Below are positions 1 to 8,596 of a stretch of 64,000 bases of DNA, piece after piece. Under the pieces are notes generated by a model. It saw only the letters and a program-made list of their open reading frames with translations, did no database searches and was not told the DNA's origin. Position 1 is the stretch's first letter; every line of letters starts with the position of its first letter. The position numbers and the translations under genes were made by a program. Location of the stretch: contig NZ_QOLA01000002.1 of the NCBI RefSeq assembly GCF_003324565.1, positions 1-64,000 of the forward strand, read 5' to 3'. Origin of the DNA: Streptomyces sp. SDr-06. GTDB taxonomy: Bacteria; Actinomycetota; Actinomycetes; Streptomycetales; Streptomycetaceae.

Positions 1-84
1 CGTACCACGGCTGGATGGCGGTTCCAGACGGTCACGCTTGACGTCATCTGGCGGCAGGGCGACTTCGGCCCACCTGCGCAGTAG
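1..84 (+). CDS. possible C-terminal fragment of an upstream gene
   Basis: Frame 1 is open from the first base to a TAG at 82-84 and gives 27 residues with mostly G/C third positions. This fits the tail of a plus-strand gene that begins outside the window. The fragment is too short to assign to a family, and other frames cannot be excluded. Bases 85-382 show no convincing gene; I take them as the leader and promoter region of the next gene. Confidence 0.25.
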   Translation, partial: RTTAGWRFQTVTLDVIWRQGDFGPPAQ

Positions 85-382
85 AGCGATCGCCCCACCG
101 CTGATTACATCGGACTCATTCGTCTAGGTCGCGCGAGGGAGGGCAGGGCACGGAGGGGACGGGACGAAGCGGATTCGCCCGGGGCAAGCGGAATGACCAA
201 TTCGGGCCTCTGGTGACAGGTGCCGCAACAGCACACACGGGCCGCGTTTGCCTCGAACGGCACAACAGTGATCGAATGCGTCTTCGTCAAGGGGCCGCAG
301 ACCTGCTGTGGCGAGGACGGACGAGGATGTCTGCCCCCTGCGCGGCCCGGCAGATACTTCTTCGCACGGGGGTGCGTGCACA

Positions 383-1270
383 GTGTTCAGCCGCTGGTTC
401 GGCAAGAGCTCGACCGGTTCTCCGCTCCGTACCGGGCCCCTGGCCGGGCTCACCGTCCCGTCGACCGCGGGCGCGCTCAGCTGTCGTGTGCTGGATCCGG
501 TCAGCGAGCCCGTTCAGCGGGCCGAGTTCGTCGTCAGCGACGCGTCCGGCCGCAGGGTCGTGGGCGGGGAGACCGACCCGTTCGGGACCGTGGTCACGAC
601 GGTTCCGGCGGGTGAGTACCGGCTGGCCGTCACCGCCGAGGGCTATACGCCCTTCCACGGCAACGCCACAGTCACCGCGGGCGGGCTCGCCGCGCTCGGT
701 GACGTCACGCTCCAGGTGTCCACCCCGCCCGCGCTGCCGGACGCGGGCGAGTGGGAGCTCGACCCGACGCACTCGCAGATCGGCTTCACCGCGAGCCACA
801 TCGGACTGGCCCGGATCCACGGCCGGTTCAACACGTTCGCCGGGGCCATCCGGATCGGGGAGCGCATGGAGGGGTCCGCGATGCACGTCATCATCGACAC
901 CGCCTCCATCGACACCGGCGTCACCATGCGCGACGACCATCTGCGGTCGGGCGACTTCCTGGACGTCGGGAGCTATCCGACGATGGAGTTCTACAGCGAC
1001 CGCTTCGTGCACCGGGGCGGTGGCCGGTGGGCGATCATCGGCGGGCTCACGCTGCACGGCGTGAGCCGTACGGTGACGCTCGACACGCAGTACCTGGGCC
1101 TGGGAACGGGGCTGGGCGGTGAGACCCGGGGCGCCTGCCGGGCCAGCACCGAACTGCACCGCGAGGACTTCACACTGACCTGGCAGACCATGCTGGCCCG
1201 CGGGATCGCGGCGATCGGGTCCTCGATCTCGATCGACCTCGACATTCAGATCGTGCCGAAGGCGGGCTGA
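383..1270 (+). CDS. YceI-family lipocalin-like protein with N-terminal carboxypeptidase-regulatory-like domain
   Basis: The protein has 295 aa. The C-terminal half, from about residue 115 (WELDPTHSQIGFTASH), is a YceI domain, a lipocalin-like beta barrel that in known members binds polyprenoid or other amphiphilic ligands. Residues about 30-105 look like a beta-sandwich of the carboxypeptidase-regulatory type (VTTVPAGEYRLAVTAEGY). No clear signal peptide is visible, so it may be cytoplasmic. I chose the GTG at 383 because GC-rich coding character begins near it; an upstream in-frame ATG at 308 would add 25 residues that look like non-coding translation. It lies next to holA and belongs to the housekeeping flank. 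The ligand is unknown. Confidence 0.75.
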   Translation: MFSRWFGKSSTGSPLRTGPLAGLTVPSTAGALSCRVLDPVSEPVQRAEFVVSDASGRRVVGGETDPFGTVVTTVPAGEYRLAVTAEGYTPFHGNATVTAGGLAALGDVTLQVSTPPALPDAGEWELDPTHSQIGFTASHIGLARIHGRFNTFAGAIRIGERMEGSAMHVIIDTASIDTGVTMRDDHLRSGDFLDVGSYPTMEFYSDRFVHRGGGRWAIIGGLTLHGVSRTVTLDTQYLGLGTGLGGETRGACRASTELHREDFTLTWQTMLARGIAAIGSSISIDLDIQIVPKAG

Positions 1271-1458
1271 CCCTCGGGGTTCGGGTCGGCGTCGGGTACG
1301 TCGTCTGTGGCGTCTGTGTCAGCCGCCTCGTCTCGTAGTCCGCGTCGTCCAGGTCGGCCATGTGGTCCGGGTCGTCCGGCTCGGGCGGAGGGCCGGCTGA
1401 GCTCGGCTTCCGGGCCGTGCGGAAGTCGGCCGACACCCAGGTCGCACCGGTGGGCGGG

Positions 1459-1707
1459 TCAGGGGGATTCGAGCCAGCCCTCGTGCTCGGCGGCCAGGGC
1501 GTCCAGGGCCGTGGGGTCCAGGCGGGCGGCGGGGTCCTCCACGACGACCAGCCACTGGGCGTCTTCGGCGTCGTCCTCGCCGGCCAGGGCGTCGCGGACG
1601 AGCTGGGGCTCCTCGGGGAGGCCGAAGAGATCGGTCAGTTCGGTGGCCACGTCCTCGGCGGCGTCGCGGTCCGGGAGCACCAGTACGTGTCGGGTCACAT
1701 CGTTCAC
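1459..1707 (-). CDS. small acidic conserved-type hypothetical protein
   Basis: This 82-aa acidic protein starts MNDVTRHVLVLPDRDAAEDV and is rich in Asp, Glu and Ala, with no Cys, signal peptide or membrane segment. An AGGTG lies a few bases before the ATG at 1707. It is divergent from holA, whose start is 80 bp away, and convergent with the YceI gene. Codon use is typical of the window. It looks like a small soluble protein that could bind a partner or regulate, but I do not recognise a named family. Confidence 0.6.
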   Translation of the reverse strand: MNDVTRHVLVLPDRDAAEDVATELTDLFGLPEEPQLVRDALAGEDDAEDAQWLVVVEDPAARLDPTALDALAAEHEGWLESP

Positions 1708-1786
1708 CTGGCCATTCTCCGGTACGGGGGCGGCGGAGGCGGGAGCGGGCCGGGACTGTCAGTGGCCCGTGGGATGCTGGACGGCG

Positions 1787-2773
1787 ATGGCCACCAGGAA
1801 GAACTCCACCGACGATCCGCTCGCCCCCGTCACGCTCGCCGTGGGCCAGGAGGACCTGCTGCTCGACCGCGCCGTGCAGCAGGTGGTGGCGGCCGCCCGG
1901 GCCGCCGACTCCGACACCGATGTGCGTGACCTGACCTCCGACCAGCTGCAGCCCGGCACGCTCGCGGAGCTGACCAGCCCGTCGCTCTTCGCCGAGCGGA
2001 AGGTCGTGATCGTACGCAACGCCCAGGACCTGTCCGCGGACACGGTCAAGGACGTGAAGGCGTACCTCGACGCCCCCGCCGAAGAGATCACCCTCGTGCT
2101 GCTGCACGCGGGTGGCGCCAAGGGCAAGGGACTCCTCGACGCGGCCCGCAAGGTGGGGGCGCGGGAGGTCGCGTGCCCCAAGACCACGAAGCCCGCCGAG
2201 CGGCTCACGTTCGTACGGCAGGAGTTCCGGGCGCTGGGGCGTTCGGCCACCCCCGAGGCCTGCCAGGCACTCGTCGACTCCATCGGCAGCGACCTGCGCG
2301 AGCTGGCCTCCGCGGTGTCCCAGCTCTGCGCGGACGTGGAGGGGACGATCGACGAGGCGGTCGTCGGGCGGTACTACACGGGGCGGGCCGAGGCCTCCAG
2401 CTTCACCGTCGCCGACCGGGCGGTGGAGGGGCGGGCCGCGGAAGCGCTCGAAGCGCTGCGGTGGTCGCTGTCCACCGGGGTCGCCCCCGTCATGATCACC
2501 AGCGCGCTCGCGCAGGGGGTGCGGGCGATCGGGAAGCTCTCCTCCGCGCGGGGGGGCCGTCCGGCCGACCTCGCGCGGGAGTTGGGCATGCCGCCCTGGA
2601 AGATCGACCGGGTGCGGCAGCAGATGCGGGGGTGGACGCCGGAGGGGGTTTCTCTGGCCCTGCGGGCCGTGGCTGAGGCGGATGCGGGGGTGAAGGGGGG
2701 TGGGGATGATCCCGAGTACGCCCTCGAGAAGGCGGTGGTCACCATTGCCCGGGCGGCCCGTGCGGGGCGGTAA
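1787..2773 (+). CDS. holA: DNA polymerase III, delta subunit
   Basis: The protein has 328 aa. HolA is the clamp-loader subunit that opens the beta sliding clamp during replication. The N-terminal part (LAVGQEDLLLDRAVQQVV), the central LFAERKVVIVRNAQ segment and the C-terminal helical domain with RRxVG-like spacing (MPPWKIDRVRQQMRGW) match the actinobacterial delta subunit in order and length. I chose the ATG at 1787 (MATRKNSTDD) because it gives the usual family length; earlier in-frame sequence is low-complexity. A short G/C hairpin follows the stop. This is a core gene and marks the left boundary of the biosynthetic locus. Confidence 0.9.
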   Translation: MATRKNSTDDPLAPVTLAVGQEDLLLDRAVQQVVAAARAADSDTDVRDLTSDQLQPGTLAELTSPSLFAERKVVIVRNAQDLSADTVKDVKAYLDAPAEEITLVLLHAGGAKGKGLLDAARKVGAREVACPKTTKPAERLTFVRQEFRALGRSATPEACQALVDSIGSDLRELASAVSQLCADVEGTIDEAVVGRYYTGRAEASSFTVADRAVEGRAAEALEALRWSLSTGVAPVMITSALAQGVRAIGKLSSARGGRPADLARELGMPPWKIDRVRQQMRGWTPEGVSLALRAVAEADAGVKGGGDDPEYALEKAVVTIARAARAGR

Positions 2774-2817
2774 CCGCCTGGGCCGCGCCCCGGCCCGCCT
2801 CGGGGTTCCGGGTACTC

Positions 2818-2833
2818 CGGGGCTTTGCCCCGA
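2818..2833 (+). terminator. short hairpin downstream of holA
   Basis: CGGGGC-TTT-GCCCCG forms a tight GC hairpin about 45 bp after the holA stop. No U-tract follows, as is usual in Streptomyces. It could terminate holA transcription. Confidence 0.4.
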
Positions 2834-2869
2834 GCCCCTTCGTCTGTTGGCTGCGGGTCGTCGGTGGTT

Positions 2870-2894
2870 GGTCGCGCAGTTCCCCGCGCCCCTT
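2870..2894 (+). repeat. single copy of the GCGCAGTTCCCCGCGCCCCT intergenic repeat
   Basis: One plus-orientation copy of the element also found at 10.47-10.61, 18.91-19.11 and 43.64-43.72 kb. It lies between the convergent 3' ends of holA and the small carboxylase subunit gene. Function unknown. Confidence 0.7.
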
Positions 2895-2940
2895 TTGGGC
2901 CTGGGCTTCGCCCGGCCCCCATCGTCGGTCCTCGGCCTCC

Positions 2941-3126
2941 TCACGCTGCTCGTTGCCAGCTCACTGGGGGGTGGTAGGGCTGGCGGCGCCAGGCGGCCAG
3001 GGGGGTTATCGGGGTCACTTCTTCGGGGGGTTCGGTGGTCATCGAGAGGAGGACCACCGTCACGGCGGCCAGTTCGGCCTCCGTGGGGCTGCCCTTCAGT
3101 ACGCGGAACAGGGGCTCGTTCGACAC
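2941..3126 (-). CDS. acyl-CoA carboxylase epsilon subunit
   Basis: This 61-aa protein starts EPLFRVLKGSPTEAELAAVTVVL, which is the hallmark N-terminal motif of actinobacterial AccE/PccE epsilon subunits. These small proteins bind and stimulate the beta (carboxyltransferase) subunit of acetyl/propionyl-CoA carboxylase. A GTG start at 3126 is preceded by AAGGAG that overlaps the stop of the beta-subunit gene, so the two are translationally linked. A Trp/Pro-rich tail ends the protein. In a polyketide locus the pair should raise malonyl-CoA supply. The biotinylated alpha subunit is absent here and presumably comes from a housekeeping gene. Confidence 0.85.
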   Translation of the reverse strand: MSNEPLFRVLKGSPTEAELAAVTVVLLSMTTEPPEEVTPITPLAAWRRQPYHPPVSWQRAA

Positions 3127-3135
3127 GGTCGCTCC

Positions 3136-4716
3136 TTACTGCGGGGGGTTGCCATGCTTGCGGGACGGCAGGTCTGCGTGCTTCGTGCGGAGCATCGCGA
3201 GGGCCGCGGCGAGGACGGCCCGGGTCTCGGCCGGGTCGATCACGTCGTCCACCAGGCCCCGCTCGGCGGCGTAGTACGGGTGCATCAGCTCCGACTTGTA
3301 CGCCGCGATCTTCGCGGCGCGGACCGCCTCCGGATCGTCCGAACCCGCTATCTCCCGGCGGAAGATGACGTTCGCCGCGCCCTCCGCGCCCATCACCGCG
3401 ATCTCGTTGGTGGGCCAGGCGTAGGTGAGGTCGGCGCCGATGGACTGGGAGTCCATGACGATGTAGGCACCGCCGTAGGCCTTGCGCAGGATCAGCGAGA
3501 TCCGAGGAACCGTCGCGTTGCAGTACGCGTACAGGAGCTTCGCGCCGTGCCGGATGATGCCGCCGTGCTCCTGGGAGACGCCCGGCAGGAAGCCCGGCAC
3601 GTCGACCATGGTCAGCAGCGGGATGTTGAAGGCGTCGCAGAGCTGGACGAAACGGGCCGCCTTCTCCGAGGCCTCGATGTCCAGGACCCCGGCCAGGAAC
3701 TGCGGCTGGTTGGCCAGGATGCCCACCACGCGGCCGTCGATCCGGGCCAGCGCGCAGATGATGTTGCGGGCCCAGTGCTCGTGGACCTCCAGCAGGTCGC
3801 CGTGGTCGACGATCTCCTCAAGGACCTTGCGCATGTCGTAGGGGCGGTTGCCGTCCGAGGGCACCAGGTCGAGGAGGACGTCGTTGCGGCGGTCCGCCGG
3901 GTCCTCGCCGGACGGCAGGGCCGGGGGCATCTCGCGGTTGTTGGAGGGGAGCAGGGAGATCAGGTAGCGGACCTCCGCGAGGCAGGTCTCCTCGTCGTCG
4001 TGGACGAAGTGGGCCACGCCCGAGACCCCGGCGTGCACGTCCGCGCCGCCGAGGCCGTTCTGCGTGATCTCCTCGCCGGTCACCGCCTGCACCACGTCGG
4101 GGCCGGTGATGAACATCTGGGAGGTCTCGCGGACCATGAAGACGAAGTCCGTCAGCGCCGGGCTGTAGGCGGCGCCGCCCGCACACGGGCCCAGCATCAC
4201 CGAGATCTGCGGGATCACCCCGGACGCCCTGGTGTTGCGCTGGAAGATGCCCCCGTATCCGGCGAGCGCCGAGACGCCCTCCTGGATGCGGGCGCCCGCG
4301 CCGTCGTTCAGCGAGACCAGCGGGGCACCCGCCGCGATGGCCATGTCCATGATCTTGTGGATCTTAGTGGCGTGCGCCTCACCCAGCGCACCCCCGAAGA
4401 TCCGGAAGTCGTGCGCGTACACGAAGACCGTGCGGCCCTCCACCGTGCCCCACCCGGTGACCACGCCGTCGGTGTACGGCTTCTTCGCCTCCAGACCGAA
4501 ACCCACCGCCCGGTGCCGGCGCAGCTGCTCGACCTCCTGGAAGGTGCCCGGGTCCAGGAGCAGGTCGATGCGCTCGCGCGCGGTCAGCTTGCCCTTGGCG
4601 CGCTGCGCCTCGGTCGCCTTCTCGCTGGGGCCGAGCCTGGCCTGCTCGCGCAGGACGTGCAGTTCGGCGACGCGCACCGCCGCGGTCTGCGGCGGCGGCT
4701 GCTCAGTCACGGTCAC
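3136..4716 (-). CDS. acyl-CoA carboxylase beta (carboxyltransferase) subunit
   Basis: The 526-aa protein has both crotonase-like carboxyltransferase halves: an N-terminal acyl-CoA site (GGALGEAHATKI, LNDGAGARIQEG, GPCAGGAAYSPALTDF) and a C-terminal biotin site (VDVPGFLPGVSQEHGGIIRHG, RKAYGGAYIVMDS). It transfers CO2 from carboxybiotin to acetyl- or propionyl-CoA, giving malonyl- or methylmalonyl-CoA. I chose the GTG at 4716 because GGAAGGGACC precedes it; a second GTG at 4710 is possible. It overlaps the 3' end of the 3-ketoreductase gene by 14 bp, so it is co-translated with the sugar genes. Similar carboxylase genes occur in other type II PKS clusters such as jadomycin. Confidence 0.92.
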   Translation of the reverse strand: MTVTEQPPPQTAAVRVAELHVLREQARLGPSEKATEAQRAKGKLTARERIDLLLDPGTFQEVEQLRRHRAVGFGLEAKKPYTDGVVTGWGTVEGRTVFVYAHDFRIFGGALGEAHATKIHKIMDMAIAAGAPLVSLNDGAGARIQEGVSALAGYGGIFQRNTRASGVIPQISVMLGPCAGGAAYSPALTDFVFMVRETSQMFITGPDVVQAVTGEEITQNGLGGADVHAGVSGVAHFVHDDEETCLAEVRYLISLLPSNNREMPPALPSGEDPADRRNDVLLDLVPSDGNRPYDMRKVLEEIVDHGDLLEVHEHWARNIICALARIDGRVVGILANQPQFLAGVLDIEASEKAARFVQLCDAFNIPLLTMVDVPGFLPGVSQEHGGIIRHGAKLLYAYCNATVPRISLILRKAYGGAYIVMDSQSIGADLTYAWPTNEIAVMGAEGAANVIFRREIAGSDDPEAVRAAKIAAYKSELMHPYYAAERGLVDDVIDPAETRAVLAAALAMLRTKHADLPSRKHGNPPQ

Positions 4717-5755
4717 GGTCGGTCCCTTCCTGTCGCACGGTCGAAGTCGAGGTCGAAGCGGCACGCGGGCCGCGGGGCGGTGTGGGCGTGGCCCGCGCGC
4801 GGACCGCGTCGAGCAGGCTCGCCTGCTCCAGGCACTGCGCCGCGTCCGGCGAGCGCGGTGCCCCGGAACGCACCGCGCGCACGAACGCCTGGACGGTGGC
4901 GGCGACCTGGTCGTGCGGTGCCAGCATCAGCTCGCGCGGCCCGTGCGCGTCGGTGATCCACACCGCGGGCTTGTGGTCGGCGGCCGGGGTGAACGCGGGC
5001 TCGACGCGGATGCGACCCTCGCTGCCCCACAGTTCGTACGCCGAGCGGTAGGCGTGCTCCATGCCGAAGGCCAGCTGGCCGAGGACACCGGAGGGGGAGC
5101 GGACGAGCACCGCGCCCGACGTCTCCACGGCCGCGCCGGCCGGGCTCTCCAGGGCGGCGCCGACGATCTCCAGGCCCGCGCCGAGGAAGTACAGCGCGGC
5201 CCGCACCGGGTAGTAGCCGACGTCGAGGAGGGCGCCGCCGCCGAGCTCCGGGCGGTGCCTGATGTTCCCGGCGGGCAGCGCCGGGATCGCGAACGCGGCG
5301 CTGAACGCCCGGAGTTGGCCGATCGCGCCGCTCGTCACGAGCTCGCGCACGACCGAGTGCTGGGGGTGGTGGATGAACATGACGTTCTCCATCAGCACCA
5401 GGCCCGAGGCGTGCGCCAGGTCGAGCAGCGCCTCGGTGGTCGGCCGGTCGGCGGTGAGCGGCTTCTCGGCCAGCACGTGCTTGCCCGCGCGCAGCGCCCG
5501 GCCCGCCCACTCGGCGTGCAGGGAGATGGGCAGGGGCACGTAGACCGCGTCCACGTCGTCGCGCGTGAGGACCGCGTCGTACGACTCGACTGCCGCGCAG
5601 CCGAACTGGGCCGCGACCTCCCGAGCGCGGCCGCCGTCCCGGCTCGCCACCGCGGTCAGCTCGATGTCCGGGTCCGCCGCCATGGCGGGCAGCACCCGGC
5701 GGCGGGCGATGTCGGCGGTGCCGAGGACGGCGATGCGCAGGGGTCGATCAGTCAT
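4703..5755 (-). CDS. dTDP-3-ketohexose 3-ketoreductase (Gfo/Idh/MocA family)
   Basis: The 350-aa protein has an N-terminal Rossmann fold (IAVLGTADIARRRVLPA), the AEKPL motif whose Lys is catalytic in this family, and the C-terminal Gfo/Idh/MocA beta-sheet domain (GGALLDVGYYPVRAALY). Family members such as UrdT and LanT reduce the 3-keto group of the dTDP-2,6-dideoxy-3,4-diketo sugar made by the 2,3-dehydratase, using NADPH. Its ATG overlaps the stop of the 2,3-dehydratase gene by 8 bp, which supports this pairing. The last ~30 residues are Ser/Thr/Arg-rich and probably disordered. Confidence 0.88.
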   Translation of the reverse strand: MTDRPLRIAVLGTADIARRRVLPAMAADPDIELTAVASRDGGRAREVAAQFGCAAVESYDAVLTRDDVDAVYVPLPISLHAEWAGRALRAGKHVLAEKPLTADRPTTEALLDLAHASGLVLMENVMFIHHPQHSVVRELVTSGAIGQLRAFSAAFAIPALPAGNIRHRPELGGGALLDVGYYPVRAALYFLGAGLEIVGAALESPAGAAVETSGAVLVRSPSGVLGQLAFGMEHAYRSAYELWGSEGRIRVEPAFTPAADHKPAVWITDAHGPRELMLAPHDQVAATVQAFVRAVRSGAPRSPDAAQCLEQASLLDAVRARATPTPPRGPRAASTSTSTVRQEGTDRDRD

Positions 5756-7205
5756 CCGTCAGGTGTCCCATGGCGTTGAGGCAGGCGAGGAGCGTCCTGG
5801 CCTGCACATTGACATAGTGTCCGTGCTTGATCAGCGCCGTCAGCTGGCTGATCGTCACCCACTGGTATCCGGCCGGTGGCTCGATGGGCGCGTCCTGCTC
5901 GTCGGCCTCGACGACCAGGTAGCGGTTCTCCGCGTACAGGAACCGGCCGCCCTCCTCGGAGTGGATGGCGTCGTAGCGGATGCGCTCTGCGGGCGCCGAC
6001 AGGACCAGGTCGAGGAACGGCGGGCGTACCTCCAGGCCCTCGAAGTTGTCCGGGGAGCACTGCACGGTGGGGGCGAGTTCCACGGTGTCGAGGAAGCCGC
6101 CCTCGACCTTGGCGTTGGCCAGGACGTGGAGCACGCCGTCGAAGGAACGGGCCAGGAAGGCCGCGACGCCCCGGCTGCACGGCTCGATCAGGGGCTGGGT
6201 CCAGCTCGTCACCTCGCGGTTGCCGGCCTGCACCTCGACCGCGACCACGTTGAACCAGCGGCCGTCGTCCTTGCCGATGCGCGTCTCGTCACGGGTCCAG
6301 CCCGGCACGTCCTTCAGCGGTATCCGGTCGGCCTGCACGTCGTAGCGCGAGCGCTCGGTGGTGAACCAGGACAGCAGGTCGACGTCGGTGAGCAGCGCGC
6401 CCGCCTCGGGGTCGCGCGAACGGCTCAGGGACCGGCTGAAACCGTCCCCCCGCACGGCGGCCGTGCGATGGGCGGGCAGACAGGCCAGGACGGTGCGCGA
6501 GTCCATGTTCACCAGGTTGTCCTGGTGCAGGAGTTCGGAGATCTGACCCAGCGTCAGCCAGCAGAAGTCCTCGTCGAGCGGGACGTCGCCGTCCACCTCG
6601 ACGATCATGTTGCGGTTGCTCTTGTGGTAGAACCACGAGCCGTGCTCGGACTGGAGCACATCGGCGAGGATCCGGCCGCGCCCACTGCCCGTGAAGTACT
6701 CGATGTACTTCACGTCCGTGCCCTGGTGGACCTTGGTGTAGTTGCTCCGGGTCGCCTGCACGGTCGGGGAGAGCTGGAGCAGATTGCGGTTGCCCGGCTC
6801 CATCTTGGCCTGCATCAGGAAGTGCAGGACGCCGTCGAACTCCTTCACCAGGATGCCGAGGATGCCGACCTCGGGCTGCTTGATGATCGGCTGGTACCAC
6901 TCCCTGTGGGGGCCGTCGTCCGACGTGACGTGCAGCCCCTCCACGCTGAAGAAGCGGCCGCTGGAGTGCACCAGGTTCCCGGTGTCCGGCTCGAAGGACC
7001 AGCCGCGCAGCTCGGAGAACGGGATGCGCTCGATGTGGAAGCGGCCCGCCTTCGCGCGCTCGGTGAACCAGTGATGGAACTCCCCGGTGGTCAGGAGCCC
7101 GGCGGTGACGGCCGCGGACGCCGCGATCCGGTCGGCGACCGACGCCGGCTCACGGGGCTGGACCACCGGCTGAAGCTCAGTCAGCTCCGCTAGTGTCGAC
7201 GACAT
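5748..7205 (-). CDS. dTDP-4-keto-6-deoxyglucose 2,3-dehydratase
   Basis: The 485-aa protein consists of two homologous halves (about residues 20-245 and 250-485). Each carries the F..W..ER / FSVEG..V / LLQLSPTVQAT..N type signatures of the NDP-hexose 2,3-dehydratase family (UrdS, Gra-ORF27, TylX3). The enzyme removes the C-2 hydroxyl and is the committed step to 2-deoxysugars. The ATG at 7205 (MSSTLAELTELQP) has GAGGAGAGAG upstream. It is preceded by the C-3 dehydratase gene and overlaps the 3-ketoreductase gene, forming one sugar operon. Length and both repeats look intact. Confidence 0.92.
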   Translation of the reverse strand: MSSTLAELTELQPVVQPREPASVADRIAASAAVTAGLLTTGEFHHWFTERAKAGRFHIERIPFSELRGWSFEPDTGNLVHSSGRFFSVEGLHVTSDDGPHREWYQPIIKQPEVGILGILVKEFDGVLHFLMQAKMEPGNRNLLQLSPTVQATRSNYTKVHQGTDVKYIEYFTGSGRGRILADVLQSEHGSWFYHKSNRNMIVEVDGDVPLDEDFCWLTLGQISELLHQDNLVNMDSRTVLACLPAHRTAAVRGDGFSRSLSRSRDPEAGALLTDVDLLSWFTTERSRYDVQADRIPLKDVPGWTRDETRIGKDDGRWFNVVAVEVQAGNREVTSWTQPLIEPCSRGVAAFLARSFDGVLHVLANAKVEGGFLDTVELAPTVQCSPDNFEGLEVRPPFLDLVLSAPAERIRYDAIHSEEGGRFLYAENRYLVVEADEQDAPIEPPAGYQWVTISQLTALIKHGHYVNVQARTLLACLNAMGHLTDD

Positions 7206-7255
7206 GTACGCTCTCTCCTCGTCAAGGATGCTGGGGTGGAGGGGTGTCGCAGCCG

Positions 7256-8557
7256 TCACCAGCCGGCGACGAAGTCCCGGATCGAGGCCGTCATGAAGTC
7301 CGTGTGCTCGTCGGTGAGACCGGGGTAGACGCCGATCCAGAAGGTCTGCTCGGTGATGATGTCGGAGTTGGTGAGGTCGCCCACGATCCGGTGCGGGGCG
7401 TCGACGTAGGCGGGCTGGCGGGTCAGGTTGCCGGCGAACAGGTTGCGGGTGCCGATCTTCCGCTCCTCCAGGAAGTTCACCAACTCCTTGCGGCGGAACG
7501 GCGCGTCGGGGTCGACGGTGATGACGAAGCCGAACCAGCTGGGCTCGGAGCCGAGCGTGGCCTCCGGCAGGATCAGGTGCGGCACGCCCTCCAGGCCCTC
7601 CCGCAGGCGCTGCCAGTTGTGGCGGCGGGCGGCGGTGAAGTCGTCGACCTTGTCGAGCTGGGTCAGACCCAGCGCGGCCTGGAGGTCGGTGGCCTTCAGG
7701 TTGTAGCCGATGTGCGAGTAGATGTACTTGTGGTCGTAGCCGGCCGGCAGGGTGCCCAGCTGGTACTGGAAGCGCTTGAAGCAGCGGTCGCTCTCGCCCG
7801 GCTCGCACCAGCAGTCGCGGCCCCAGTCGCGCAGCGACTCCACGATGCGGGCGAGCGCCAGGTTCGAGGTCAGCACGCAGCCGCCCTCGCCCATCGTCAG
7901 GTGGTGCGCCGGGTAGAAGCTGACAGTCGTCAAGTCACCAAAGGTGCCGGTGAGTTGGCCGTTGTAGAGGGAGCCGACCGCGTCGCAGTTGTCCTCGATG
8001 AGGAAGAGGTCGTTCTCCTCGGCGATCTGCGCGACCTCGGCGACCTCGAAGGGGTTGCCGAGCGCGTGCGCGACCATGATGGCCCGGGTCTTGGGGCCGA
8101 CGGCGGCCTTGATGCGCTCGGCGGTCGTGTTGTACGTCTTCAGCTCGACGTCCACGAAGACCGGGATGAGGCCGTTCTGCAGGATCGGGTTGACGGTGGT
8201 GGGGAAGCCCGCGGCCACCGTGATGACCTCGTCGCCCGGCTTGAGGGCGCGGTCCTCCAGGTGCGGCGAGGTGAGCGCCGACATGGCGAGCAGGTTGGCC
8301 GAGGAACCGGAGTTCACCAGGTGGGCCTTGCGCCGCTTCATGTAGCGGGCGAACCGGGACTCGAACTTGCGGGAGCTGGTGCCGGCGGCTATCCGCATGT
8401 CCAGCGCCGCCTCCACCAGAGCCACCCGGTCCGCGGGCTCCAGGACCGCGCCGGACGGCCAGATCTCGCTGACTCCCGGCACGAACTCGCGGGACGGCTC
8501 CTTCTCCAGGTGGTACTCCCGCACCTGCTCGAGAATCCGTGCCTTGGTGTCACTCAT
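7256..8557 (-). CDS. PLP- and [2Fe-2S]-dependent dTDP-hexose C-3 dehydratase (SpnQ/UrdQ/E1 type)
   Basis: The 433-aa DegT/DnrJ/EryC1-fold protein is not an aminotransferase. The PLP-binding Lys is replaced by His in [14 protein letters not shown], the signature of the CDP-4-keto-6-deoxyglucose 3-dehydratase subgroup (ColD, E1, SpnQ, UrdQ). Cys residues in the following [16 protein letters not shown] segment are the expected [2Fe-2S] ligands. The enzyme removes the C-3 hydroxyl, so with the 2,3-dehydratase it gives a 2,3,6-trideoxyhexose. The ATG at 8557 has GGAGG 8 bp upstream; an ATG at 8572 lacks a ribosome site. A reductase partner is not encoded here and may be a general ferredoxin system. 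Confidence 0.92.
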   Translation of the reverse strand: MSDTKARILEQVREYHLEKEPSREFVPGVSEIWPSGAVLEPADRVALVEAALDMRIAAGTSSRKFESRFARYMKRRKAHLVNSGSSANLLAMSALTSPHLEDRALKPGDEVITVAAGFPTTVNPILQNGLIPVFVDVELKTYNTTAERIKAAVGPKTRAIMVAHALGNPFEVAEVAQIAEENDLFLIEDNCDAVGSLYNGQLTGTFGDLTTVSFYPAHHLTMGEGGCVLTSNLALARIVESLRDWGRDCWCEPGESDRCFKRFQYQLGTLPAGYDHKYIYSHIGYNLKATDLQAALGLTQLDKVDDFTAARRHNWQRLREGLEGVPHLILPEATLGSEPSWFGFVITVDPDAPFRRKELVNFLEERKIGTRNLFAGNLTRQPAYVDAPHRIVGDLTNSDIITEQTFWIGVYPGLTDEHTDFMTASIRDFVAGW

Positions 8558-8596
8558 TTTGGCTGCCTCCATGGTCGTCAGTTCGGCACGAAGCCC

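Noticed and set aside
7256..8557. Sugar aminotransferase
   Set aside because: The fold is DegT-like, but the PLP Lys is His and Fe-S Cys residues are present, so it is a C-3 dehydratase and no aminosugar is implied.
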